From the NCBI GenBank assembly GCA_021817355.1, contig JAKAVI010000023.1, positions 1-7,160 on the forward strand: DNA of 7,160 bases, given 5' to 3'. A model generated the notes under the pieces. The model searched no databases. It saw only the letters and a list, made by a program, of their open reading frames with translations, and was not told the DNA's origin. This DNA is from Pseudomonadota bacterium. GTDB taxonomy: Bacteria > Pseudomonadota > Alphaproteobacteria > Micropepsales > Micropepsaceae. Position numbers and translations under genes: made by a program. Shown in pieces: positions 1-4,752 of the stretch. The stretch's first letter is position 1. Each line of letters begins with the position of its first letter.

Positions 1-130
1 CTTCCGGATCGCGCTCGATGGCCTGCTCTTCCGTCTCTTGCAGGTCCTGCTCGGCGGCTTGGTCGTCTTCCCAGCGCTGATGCGCGGCTGCCATACGGTC
101 GATGTTGGTCTCACACATTTGTATGCCCAT
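1..130 (-). CDS. Small acidic phage protein, C-terminus beyond window
   Basis: This open frame of 43 visible codons runs off the left edge. It reads MGIQMCETNIDRMAAAHQRW and then an acidic, Gln/Glu-rich stretch (EDDQAAEQDLQETEEQAIERDPE) that looks like a charged helix or coiled coil. I chose the ATG at 130 because GGAG (140-143 on the + map) lies 8-9 bases upstream and overlaps the stop of the preceding leftward gene, so the two are probably translationally coupled. An in-frame ATG at 148 would add six residues but has no ribosome binding site. I do not recognise the family. Its place as second gene of the operon facing away from the HTH gene suggests an early or lysogeny-side accessory protein; that is inference. 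Confidence 0.6.
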   Translation of the reverse strand, partial: MGIQMCETNIDRMAAAHQRWEDDQAAEQDLQETEEQAIERDPE

Positions 131-134
131 GCTC

Positions 135-317
135 TTATCTCCGTCCATGTGATTGGTTTATTGCGCGGTCTTTATTGCTATCGTGCAGGCCGTGATGCTG
201 CTGCTTTGCGCTCGGCTTAATGGGGCGCTTTGGGCTTGGCAGCTTGCTGATGCCCCAGGCCAGCTCGGCGTATCCGGCTAGAGTGGTGAGGGCGACTTCT
301 CCCCAAAAGGTAATCAT
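135..317 (-). CDS. Small protein with hydrophobic N-terminal helix, first gene of leftward operon
   Basis: This 60-residue protein starts at ATG 317 behind an AAAGGAGAG ribosome binding site about 7 bases away. Residues 1-24 (MITFWGEVALTTLAGYAELAWGIS) form a mostly nonpolar helix with two Glu, possibly amphipathic or weakly membrane-active. Residues 25-60 are basic and polar, rich in Lys, His and Arg. It ends four bases before the next leftward start. A near-consensus sigma70 promoter at 362-390 points into it, giving a leader of about 35-40 bases. I do not recognise the family. A CI-type repressor would be usual here, but the protein is too short and shows no helix-turn-helix, so it is not the repressor. 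Confidence 0.6.
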   Translation of the reverse strand: MITFWGEVALTTLAGYAELAWGISKLPSPKRPIKPSAKQQHHGLHDSNKDRAINQSHGRR

Positions 318-361
318 GATGCTCTCCTTTGCTGAGTGGGTTGTGATGCTCTGTTAGGTAG

Positions 362-390
362 AGAATAGCAACACCATATTGCGTTGTCAA
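362..390 (-). promoter_or_regulatory. Leftward sigma70 promoter
   Basis: On the minus strand, TTGACA (385-390) is followed by exactly 17 bases and then TATTCT (362-367), a perfect -35 box with a 4-of-6 -10 box. Transcription would start near 355 and run into the 60-residue gene starting at 317. The spacer holds GCAA-7-TTGC (368-382), an imperfect inverted repeat that could be an operator. The motif CAACACC occurs at 369-375 and 388-394, a direct repeat 19 bases apart. Confidence 0.65.
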
Positions 391-425
391 CACCTTCTTG
401 CAAATTATTTTACATCCGCTATGAT
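384..425 (+). promoter_or_regulatory. Rightward early promoter region, two candidate sites
   Basis: Candidate one is TTGTCA (384-389), 16 bases, then TATTTT (406-411), which would give a leader of about 14 bases. Candidate two is TTGCAA (398-403), 16 bases, then TATGAT (420-425), which would place the transcript start at about 432, on the ATG of the HTH gene. The first -35 box lies inside GTTGTCAAC (383-391) and is almost superimposed on the -35 box of the leftward promoter, so polymerase could not occupy both. Sequence alone does not decide between them. Confidence 0.45.
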
Positions 426-431
426 GAGCTC

Positions 432-632
432 ATGGACAAACTCAAAGAGTACCTACAAACACACACGCAGCAGGAACTTGCCGATCTGATGGGTCGCAAG
501 CGCCAGCAAATATCCGCATGGGTGCGCGCGGAGCACAAGATTTCCGCCGAAAGCGCCCTACACATCGAACGGGCTACAGGGGGGATGGTCCGCGCCCGGG
601 ATCTCAGGCCTGATTTGTGGCCCGCACCGTGA
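432..632 (+). CDS. YdaS/Cro-like helix-turn-helix regulator
   Basis: This 66-residue DNA-binding protein starts at ATG 432 (MDKLKEYLQT). Residues about 12-50 contain a Cro/YdaS-type helix-turn-helix: QQELADLMGRKRQQISAWVR, a helix, a turn near Gly-Arg-Lys, then a recognition helix with Gln-Gln-Ile-Ser-Ala-Trp. The C-terminal ARDLRPDLWP tail is the signature of the YdaS family (prophage Cro-like regulators, also annotated as antitoxins). It is the first rightward gene opposite the leftward promoter, the position of cro. An upstream in-frame TTG at 384 would add 16 residues, but this falls inside the promoter and the HTH fold begins at 432. The ribosome binding site is weak (GAG, 3 bases from the ATG). 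No YdaT-like partner is seen next to it. Confidence 0.85.
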   Translation: MDKLKEYLQTHTQQELADLMGRKRQQISAWVRAEHKISAESALHIERATGGMVRARDLRPDLWPAP

Positions 633-850
633 CGCCCTTATCAGCCGCCACCGGTCATGCAGCCCTGGTGCAATCGCGTGAGCTGCAACGGGCAAAAGCC
701 ATTGAGGATCGGCAAAGGATGCTGGGGCTGGTGAAGTCGCATGGGTACCAAAGCGCGGATGAGTTCAACGCGGCGAAAATGCGGGAGTTTTTCGAGCGGG
801 GCCGAACAACCAAAGGCGCCTCAGCAGCAGCTTATCGAGATACAGAGTGA
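617..850 (+). CDS. Small unknown early phage protein
   Basis: The frame encodes 77 residues from GTG 617 (AGG, 8 bases upstream), overlapping the end of the HTH gene by 16 bases. GTG 629, in a GTGA overlap with the HTH stop, is an alternative start that removes four residues. Residues 20-65 (RELQRAKAIEDRQRMLGLVK through the MREFFERGR segment) look helical and basic. Position between the cro-like gene and the replication genes matches that of cII in lambda, but I see no CII-like helix-turn-helix and do not recognise the family. Function unknown. Confidence 0.6.
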   Translation: MARTVTPLSAATGHAALVQSRELQRAKAIEDRQRMLGLVKSHGYQSADEFNAAKMREFFERGRTTKGASAAAYRDTE

Positions 851-941
851 CGATTTTCTATGGTGGGCAGAGGACTGCAGCCCTCGATCGGTTTTCCTCC
901 TTGGCCGATCATGCCCGCCACCCATTCTCAAGGAGACAAAG
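851..941 (+). promoter_or_regulatory. Structured leader with anti-Shine-Dalgarno loop
   Basis: This 91-base gap can fold into a three-way junction. An outer stem pairs 861-869 with 912-920 (9 pairs, one G-U). A first hairpin spans 871-884 (near-palindrome around CTGCAG with one mismatch). A second hairpin pairs GATCGG (886-891) with CCGATC (905-910), leaving a 13-base loop. The loop contains CTCCTT (897-902), an exact complement of AAGGAG (930-935), the ribosome binding site of the next gene. A loop-to-SD pseudoknot could therefore control translation of the gene at 942. The pairings are seen by eye; function is inference. Confidence 0.5.
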
Positions 942-1178
942 GTGGAATTTGCGATGAATTTTAATCCAAAAATAGTTGATTATCTGATGGAAAATGAGCC
1001 GCGTGACCCGATTTTAGCAGAGATTTGTCGCGTCATCGCCAGCACCATATATTTTGAGCCAACGGAAGGACGGTGGATCATAGCCTGCCCTGAGGAGGAA
1101 GATCATAGAATTGAAGCTATTTTCAATAGCATATTCGTTGCTGATCGATTTCTTCATCCTGAGGCCTACGATGAGTAA
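942..1178 (+). CDS. Small acidic unknown phage protein
   Basis: The 78-residue product starts at GTG 942, six bases after a perfect AAGGAG (930-935). Longer upstream readings of this frame lie over the structured leader and the previous gene and are rejected. The protein is strongly acidic: 17 Asp/Glu against 6 Lys/Arg. It reads as a compact fold (PKIVDYLMENEP, then a helix ILAEICRVIASTIYF, a turn with GRWIIACPEEED, and a C-terminal helix). A hand count of bases 961-1020 gives 38% GC, lower than most of its neighbours, suggesting separate origin. It overlaps the replication initiator by 8 bases. No family recognised. Small acidic early phage proteins sometimes bind or mimic nucleic-acid partners, but nothing here proves that. 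Confidence 0.7.
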   Translation: MEFAMNFNPKIVDYLMENEPRDPILAEICRVIASTIYFEPTEGRWIIACPEEEDHRIEAIFNSIFVADRFLHPEAYDE

Positions 1179-2073
1179 GCGGCACCCCTCCCTCATTGAC
1201 AGGTGGATGCCTCTCTATGCCAAAGATTATCTGCTAGACACCGCCCACCTCACCACCGAGGAGCATGGGGCTTACCTGCTTCTGCTTATGCGCGCATGGC
1301 TCAATGATGGCATCCTCCCTTCTGATGAAACTATCTTGCGTCGTCTCGCGGGTATGGACGAGAAAAGATGGAAGGCCACACGCAAGACCATCCTTGCCTT
1401 TTTCGTTTCTGCTGCGGACGGCTGGCATAGCCCACGGCTGGACCTGGAACTCAATATAGCAAAAGGTATTATCGCCAAGCGATCGGAGGCAGGCCGTGCG
1501 TCCGGTGAAGCCCGGAGAGAGAAGCAAAAGGCATCAAATCCGGCCAATGACGATCAAGCAAATGATGAACACATGTTCCCAGTTTGTTCCGATTTTGTTG
1601 AGCAAAACACGCCAAAAACGCGAACACATGTTGAACAAACAGCGAACCATACTTACGAACAAACAGCGAACCCTTTACCTATACAAGATATACATACTAC
1701 CGGGGCCAATCCTATATTGGTCGAATCGCCGGATTTTGCGCAGCCTGCTGGCCGCGCTGAGATAGAGAAAATCCCATCTCGCTTTGACGATTTCTGGTCA
1801 GCCTACCCGAAGAAGGTTGGGCGGAAAGACGCAGCGCGGATTTGGGCATCCAAAAAGCTGGACCGCATGGCTGACCTGATCATCGCGGATGTGACGAAGC
1901 GTGCATCGACTCATCGCCCCTGGCGAGATGGCTTTGTGCTGAACCCGTCAACGTATCTTCGTGGCGAGCGGTGGACTGACGCGATGGAATCCGGCACCGT
2001 CGGACTTTCCCCACACACCGACTTCGAGAAGCGCGATTACTCGGTCGGCATAAACCCAGATGGGAGTTTTTGA
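1171..2073 (+). CDS. DUF1376-domain phage replication initiator (O-like)
   Basis: This 300-residue protein probably binds the phage origin and recruits the helicase loader. The start is ATG 1171, with GAGG (1161-1164) six bases upstream. Residues about 12-80 carry the DUF1376 pattern: RWMPLYAKDYLLDTAHLTTE, then EHGAYLLLL and LPSDETILRRLAG. Residues 104-117 are basic (AKRSEAGRASGEAR). Residues 125-200 are a polar, Asn/Thr/Gln-rich linker with EQTAN twice. From 205 a C-terminal domain typical of phage replisome organisers appears: FDDFWSAYPKK, then LNPSTYLRGERW. The linker DNA carries phased repeats, described separately. The DnaC-like gene follows one base after the stop, matching the O-P order of lambda. 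Domain assignment is confident; the initiator role is inferred from family and context. Confidence 0.85.
   Translation: MSKRHPSLIDRWMPLYAKDYLLDTAHLTTEEHGAYLLLLMRAWLNDGILPSDETILRRLAGMDEKRWKATRKTILAFFVSAADGWHSPRLDLELNIAKGIIAKRSEAGRASGEARREKQKASNPANDDQANDEHMFPVCSDFVEQNTPKTRTHVEQTANHTYEQTANPLPIQDIHTTGANPILVESPDFAQPAGRAEIEKIPSRFDDFWSAYPKKVGRKDAARIWASKKLDRMADLIIADVTKRASTHRPWRDGFVLNPSTYLRGERWTDAMESGTVGLSPHTDFEKRDYSVGINPDGSF
1567..1700 (+). repeat. Phased GAAC/GTTC iterons plus AT-rich stretch, candidate replication origin
   Basis: GAAC begins at 1567, 1622, 1633, 1644, 1657 and 1668, and its complement GTTC at 1575 and 1586. Spacings in the main cluster are 11, 11, 13 and 11 bases, and the two GTTC are 11 apart, close to one helical turn. 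GAACAAACAGCGAACC occurs twice exactly (1633-1648 and 1657-1672), and GAACACATGTT twice (1567-1577, 1622-1632). Directly downstream, 1673-1700 is about 29% GC by hand count. Iterons within the initiator gene followed by AT-rich DNA is the layout of lambda ori within O. Confidence 0.5.
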
Positions 2074-2074
2074 C

Positions 2075-2854
2075 ATGGACGATTTAGCACGCAAGATCAC
2101 GGAGGATGTAATCTTGGCGGAGGTTGAGCAACGGGAATGCCCCGACCATGGCGCCTATCAGTCGCGCAAGACATCCTTCTCGGGCATCACCACTTGGACA
2201 CCATGCCGCAAGTGCATGGACGCGGAGGGCCGTAAAAACGTGGAGGAACAGGATGCGATCCGGAAGAAGGCCCAAGCAGACGCAGTAATGATTGACGCAC
2301 AGATCCCTCAACGATTCGCCGGCCGCTCTCTGGCAAATTACCAGACAACCCTTCCAGGTCAGGCCAATGCGCTCCGTGTGGCGAAGGAGTACGCGGACCA
2401 GTTCGAGGATTGTTTGGCGTCTGGGCGGTCGCTGATATTTTGCGGCACGGCAGGCACGGGAAAGACCCATCTGGCTGTTGGTATTGCCAAGCAAGTGATT
2501 GCCATGGGCAAGTCGGCGGCGTTCACCACAGCCATGGACGCGATCCGCAGGGTGCGCGAAACGTACCGGAAGAATGCTGATAAAACGGAGCGCCAGGTCA
2601 TCGCGGAATTTTCACGCCCCGACTTGACTATCATCGACGAGGTGGGATCACAACTTGGCACGGACGCCGAAAAGGTAACGCTGTTTGATCTCATCAACGC
2701 CAGGTACGAGCGTGAGCGCCCGATGATCGTCATGAGCAACCTCACGATTGCCGAGGTCGAGCAGTACATGGGCGCACGGGCTTTTGACCGGCTGCGCGAG
2801 AATGGTGGGCACGCGGTTACGTTTACGTGGCCCAGCTATCGGAGGGGTAAGTGA
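2075..2854 (+). CDS. DnaC-like AAA+ helicase loader (P-like)
   Basis: This 259-residue ATPase would load the host replicative helicase onto the phage origin. ATG 2075 is chosen because GGGAG (2062-2066) lies 8 bases upstream; ATG 2060 would place that site inside the gene. Residues 22-47 hold a probable zinc site, C22-x2-H25 and C44-x2-C47, common in phage DnaC homologues. The AAA+ core shows Walker A GTAGTGKT (124-131), Walker B LTIIDE (184-189), sensor 1 Asn222 in MIVMSN, and Arg239 in AFDRL as likely box VII arginine. Length fits the DnaC/IstB-like family. Transposon IstB is the main alternative, but no istA-like gene is present and the initiator neighbour favours replication. Confidence 0.9.
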   Translation: MDDLARKITEDVILAEVEQRECPDHGAYQSRKTSFSGITTWTPCRKCMDAEGRKNVEEQDAIRKKAQADAVMIDAQIPQRFAGRSLANYQTTLPGQANALRVAKEYADQFEDCLASGRSLIFCGTAGTGKTHLAVGIAKQVIAMGKSAAFTTAMDAIRRVRETYRKNADKTERQVIAEFSRPDLTIIDEVGSQLGTDAEKVTLFDLINARYERERPMIVMSNLTIAEVEQYMGARAFDRLRENGGHAVTFTWPSYRRGK

Positions 2855-3036
2855 TGTTTCTGGATGAAACAGCACCAAACGGCGCCTTTGACGACGAGGA
2901 TAGCGAGCTTCTATGGGAAACATGTTGCCGTGTCAGTCCGCAAGACCCGTGGAAAGAATGGGAACGGTTGCACAGTCAGCATCCTTGTCAGGATACCGTC
3001 GCCAATGCCGCTAGCTTGGCCCAGGATCAAAGATAA
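2854..3036 (+). CDS. Small unknown early phage protein
   Basis: This is a 60-residue frame starting at ATG 2854, with GGAGGGG (2841-2847) six bases upstream. The ATG overlaps the loader stop by one base (TGATG). GTG 2851 would add one residue. The N-terminal half is acidic (DETAPNGAFDDEDSELLWET), followed by two Cys (CC), an aromatic PQDPWKEWERLH helix and a polar tail. No family recognised. Tight coupling to the loader suggests a role alongside replication, but this is inference only. Confidence 0.6.
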   Translation: MFLDETAPNGAFDDEDSELLWETCCRVSPQDPWKEWERLHSQHPCQDTVANAASLAQDQR

Positions 3037-3131
3037 TGGATATTTGGTCCTGCCATACCACTAGACACTCAGGATGCAGCACAGAGCATTCTAGAGCGAT
3101 AGAAGACCATCTTGATTTTTTCATTCCGTAG
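3036..3131 (+). pseudogene. Possible 5' part of a small gene interrupted by the endonuclease module
   Basis: A 31-codon frame opens at ATG 3036, overlapping the previous TAA by one base (TAATG), with AGGA nine bases upstream. It reads MDIWSCHTTRHSGCSTEHSR and then AIEDHLDFFIP before TAG. The start arrangement matches the overlapping gene chain on either side of the endonuclease, so it looks like a genuine start whose downstream portion was displaced. The matching 3' part could be 3702-3788. It could also be a complete micro-protein, or chance. Confidence 0.35.
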
Positions 3132-3139
3132 AGTATTCT

Positions 3140-3196
3140 TGGTCGGTGGCTAGGGATTCGAACCCGAACCCCGGATTCATCCTCCGGTGCCACACC
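3140..3196 (-). other. tRNA-like structured element (T arm and acceptor 3' half)
   Basis: On the minus strand, GGGTTCGAATCCC forms a classic T loop with three G-C pairs, followed by TAGCCACCGACCA, which resembles an acceptor strand with an encoded CCA end (tRNA-His acceptors also carry GCCACC). Upstream, GGTGTGGC (3189-3196) can pair with GCCACC (3145-3150) with one bulged base. Between them CCGGA (3183-3187) and TCCGG (3171-3175) make a five-pair stem with a seven-base loop. The result is a 57-base mini-cloverleaf without a D arm. No complete tRNA can be drawn. It may be a tRNA remnant, an old attachment-site core or an RNA element. Confidence 0.4.
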
Positions 3197-3227
3197 TTCC
3201 TTCGGATGCCCTGATGAGGATATAAGC

Positions 3228-3701
3228 ATGATCGAAATTCCATTAACCCAATGCCAAGTCGCGCTGATAGACGATGAAGATTTTGAGTTGGTGTCGAAGT
3301 ATAAGTGGAACGCAAGCAAGAATAGAAAATCATTTTATGCTGGTACAGACATAAGAATGCCGGATGGATCATGGAAGAGATTGTTAATGCACAGGCTCGT
3401 CATGAATGCTAAAGCGGGTCAGCAAGTAGACCACATCCATCATCTGACACTAGATAACAGGAAGTCTGAATTGCGCTTATGCACAAATATTCAGAACCAT
3501 TACAACAGCTCAACACCTGTCAACAACACGAGCGGATACAAGGGGGTATCTTGGTGTACCTTCACTAGGAAATGGGAGGTACGCATCAGGGTAAGTTCCC
3601 GGCGTGTTTATCTTGGCCGTTATGCTGATAAAGAATCTGCCTATGCCGCCTATTGTGCTGCCGCCATAAAGTATCACGGTGAATTTGCGTGCTTGAACTG
3701 A
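3228..3701 (+). CDS. HNH homing endonuclease with AP2 DNA-binding domain
   Basis: This 157-residue free-standing endonuclease starts at ATG 3228, with AGGA seven bases upstream. Residues 1-50 are the usual N-terminal beta region (IPLTQCQVALIDDEDFELVS, then YKW). The HNH core spans about 54-93: MHRLVM with His55, VDH with Asp68-His69, LDNR with Asn77, and QN..YN at 89-93. Residues 102-157 form an AP2 domain (SGYKGVSW, W116, YLGRY, then AAAIKYHGEF). Family length and ending are complete, so it is probably intact. Three sampled 60-base lines give about 41% GC against about 57% in RusA, and it breaks an otherwise overlapping operon, both signs of recent invasion. Such enzymes cut DNA in related phages lacking the gene and so spread. 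Confidence 0.9.
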   Translation: MIEIPLTQCQVALIDDEDFELVSKYKWNASKNRKSFYAGTDIRMPDGSWKRLLMHRLVMNAKAGQQVDHIHHLTLDNRKSELRLCTNIQNHYNSSTPVNNTSGYKGVSWCTFTRKWEVRIRVSSRRVYLGRYADKESAYAAYCAAAIKYHGEFACLN

Positions 3702-3788
3702 CCATCCCACACATTCCAGCGTGCAGCAGAGCGCAAGGAATGGCCATTGCTGGCGATTCTGGGAAGGGGTCTTAGGTGTCTGCACTGA
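3702..3788 (+). pseudogene. Possible 3' remnant of the interrupted small gene
   Basis: Directly after the endonuclease stop, the same frame stays open to TGA 3786-3788 and reads HTFQRAAERKEWPLLAILGR near its end. This has the look of coding sequence and has no start codon of its own with a ribosome binding site. It overlaps the RusA start by 13 bases, in keeping with the rest of the operon. Joined to 3036-3131 it would make a small protein of about 50-60 residues. Confidence is low because the segment is short. Confidence 0.3.
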
Positions 3789-4150
3789 CCATCGTTTTAC
3801 CATGGCCTCCCTCTGGCCTATCTCCCAACACTCGCCAACACTGGGCACAGCTTGCGAAGGCTAAACGATCCTATCGCTCCGATTGCTATCTCACTGCTAT
3901 CGCGCAGAACGCGCGCCGCATTGATGCCGACCGTCTGCACCTGCGCTTGGAGTTTGTGCCACCGGATCGGCGCAGGCATGATCTCGACAATCTGCTGGCG
4001 AGGATGAAATCTGGGCTTGATGGGTTGGCTGATATTTTTGGCGTGGATGATAGCCGGTGGGAATTGGCCGTTCGTCGTGCAGATCAGCCGAAAGCGCCCG
4101 GATGCGTTATTGTGACAGTTACCATTGTAAAACAGGAGACAAACGCATGA
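3776..4150 (+). CDS. rusA: RusA-family Holliday junction resolvase
   Basis: This 124-residue enzyme cuts four-way DNA junctions during phage recombination and replication, clearing branches before packaging. GTG 3776 follows AAGGGG (3764-3769) by six bases. The N-terminus has the family pattern PWPPSGLSPNTRQHW. The metal-binding Asp cluster is Asp69 and Asp71 in RRRHDLDNLLARMKSGLDGL, with Lys78 and Asp91/Asp92 in FGVDDSRWEL, matching E. coli RusA Asp70, Asp72, Lys76 and Asp91 in order and spacing. Length is close to the 120 residues of E. coli RusA. It overlaps the next gene by ATGA. All catalytic residues are present, so it is probably active. Confidence 0.93.
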   Translation: MSALTIVLPWPPSGLSPNTRQHWAQLAKAKRSYRSDCYLTAIAQNARRIDADRLHLRLEFVPPDRRRHDLDNLLARMKSGLDGLADIFGVDDSRWELAVRRADQPKAPGCVIVTVTIVKQETNA

Positions 4151-4344
4151 CCGACCACGACCCAACCCACCGCATCCTCACCCTCCTGACGCACTCGCCC
4201 CTGACCCTGCACGAACTGGCATCAATGCTCCGGGCAGATTACACTATCGAGCAGATAGACAACGCGCTGGCCAGACTTGAGGCAGAGCAACGGGTGAGAT
4301 ATATGGCGGCGGTGGGGCTTTATACGATGGGGGTGAATGCATGA
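4147..4344 (+). CDS. Small winged-helix-like protein
   Basis: This 65-residue product starts at ATG 4147, with AGGAG (4134-4138) eight bases upstream, in an ATGA overlap with rusA. Residues 8-60 look like a winged helix: RILTLLTHSPLTLHELASML (helix, then helix-turn), DYTIEQIDNALARLEAEQRV (recognition helix), and RYMAAVGLYTM as the beta wing. It may bind DNA, but I cannot name a family or target. An upstream GTG/ATG reading of the frame lies inside rusA and is rejected because the ribosome binding site fits 4147. Confidence 0.65.
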   Translation: MTDHDPTHRILTLLTHSPLTLHELASMLRADYTIEQIDNALARLEAEQRVRYMAAVGLYTMGVNA

Positions 4345-4565
4345 GCGTATCAGCCCAAGTCGCCGTAGCTCTCATGCGCATCCAGACCGTGCGTCCTCAA
4401 TTCCTCTACTCCTTCCGGTTGCGCGATGACAAGCCCCTTGTGAACGCCCCCAATGCGCTACAATTCGCTCAGGCATTGTGGAGGCAGGAAAAGCCGGACG
4501 TCGCATTCTGGCCGTTTGTGGAGGGGGTTATGGGGAAGGCGAGTGAGGCTCTAGATGGCGCTTGA
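4341..4565 (+). CDS. Small unknown phage protein
   Basis: The frame encodes 74 residues from ATG 4341 in an ATGA overlap with the preceding gene; a G-run (4329-4333) lies seven bases upstream as a ribosome binding site. It has an N-terminal helix (VSAQVAVALMRIQT), a basic middle (FRLRDDK), an aromatic helix (ALQFAQALWRQEKPDVAFWPF) and a short C-terminal helix. No zinc, HTH or membrane motif is evident, and no family is recognised. It is probably translated with its neighbours in the RusA-to-Q block. Confidence 0.6.
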   Translation: MSVSAQVAVALMRIQTVRPQFLYSFRLRDDKPLVNAPNALQFAQALWRQEKPDVAFWPFVEGVMGKASEALDGA

Positions 4566-4752
4566 TGCTCACGAATACCGAAATCCTATGCTCGTGGTGG
4601 AATCGCGGCAGAATCGCACTTGCCAGGGCTGTGAGCATGTCGAGACCGTGCGGTGTCTGGGGAGTGCGCATCAGGTGTGCAAAATCTCTCCCAAGCGCAC
4701 GGTCGGCAAGCGGTGCGCGAATTACTGGAACAAGACGGAGGATGGCGCATGA
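4555..4752 (+). CDS. Cys-rich zinc-finger-like small protein
   Basis: This 65-residue protein starts at ATG 4555, six bases after GAGG (4545-4548), overlapping the previous gene by 11 bases. Residues 22-58 hold five cysteines: C23-x2-C26, C34, C42 and C54, with a closing KRCANYW motif. This CxxC...C...C...C pattern is seen in many tiny phage proteins thought to bind one zinc ion. The exact role of this type is not known. It ends in an ATGA overlap with the following gene. Confidence 0.65.
   Translation: MALDAHEYRNPMLVVESRQNRTCQGCEHVETVRCLGSAHQVCKISPKRTVGKRCANYWNKTEDGA

Noticed and set aside
741..941. N-terminal extension of the acidic protein to 145 residues
   Set aside because: The extension runs through the 617-850 gene and the structured leader, while a perfect AAGGAG sits six bases before GTG 942.
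2084..2769. Two 136-residue minus-strand frames over the helicase loader
   Set aside because: They mirror a confident AAA+ gene and have no recognisable domain or ribosome binding site.
3103..3121. Rho-independent terminator (AAGACCATCTT followed by six T)
   Set aside because: The stem is only four A/T-rich pairs with a three-base loop, too weak to call, and a terminator here would cut the early operon before rusA and the Q-like gene.
3140..3230. Complete tRNA gene on the minus strand
   Set aside because: The T loop and CCA-like end are good, but no CGGTGGC-type 5' acceptor, D arm or anticodon loop with U33 can be placed at the right distance; only a 3' half or mini-form is supported.
3011..3319. 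102-residue minus-strand frame
   Set aside because: It contains RVRIPSHRP, a translation artefact typical of tRNA T-arm DNA, overlaps the endonuclease gene, and has no ribosome binding site.
3105..3706. GACCATC at 3105-3111 and 3700-3706 as a target-site duplication around the endonuclease
   Set aside because: Seven bases can recur by chance, and joining at this repeat puts the flanking halves in a frame that runs on into rusA rather than ending near its start.
3110..3713. Group I intron carrying the HNH gene
   Set aside because: Only about 110 bases lie before the endonuclease and very few after it, too little for a full intron core, and I could not draw P3-P7 or P10 pairings.
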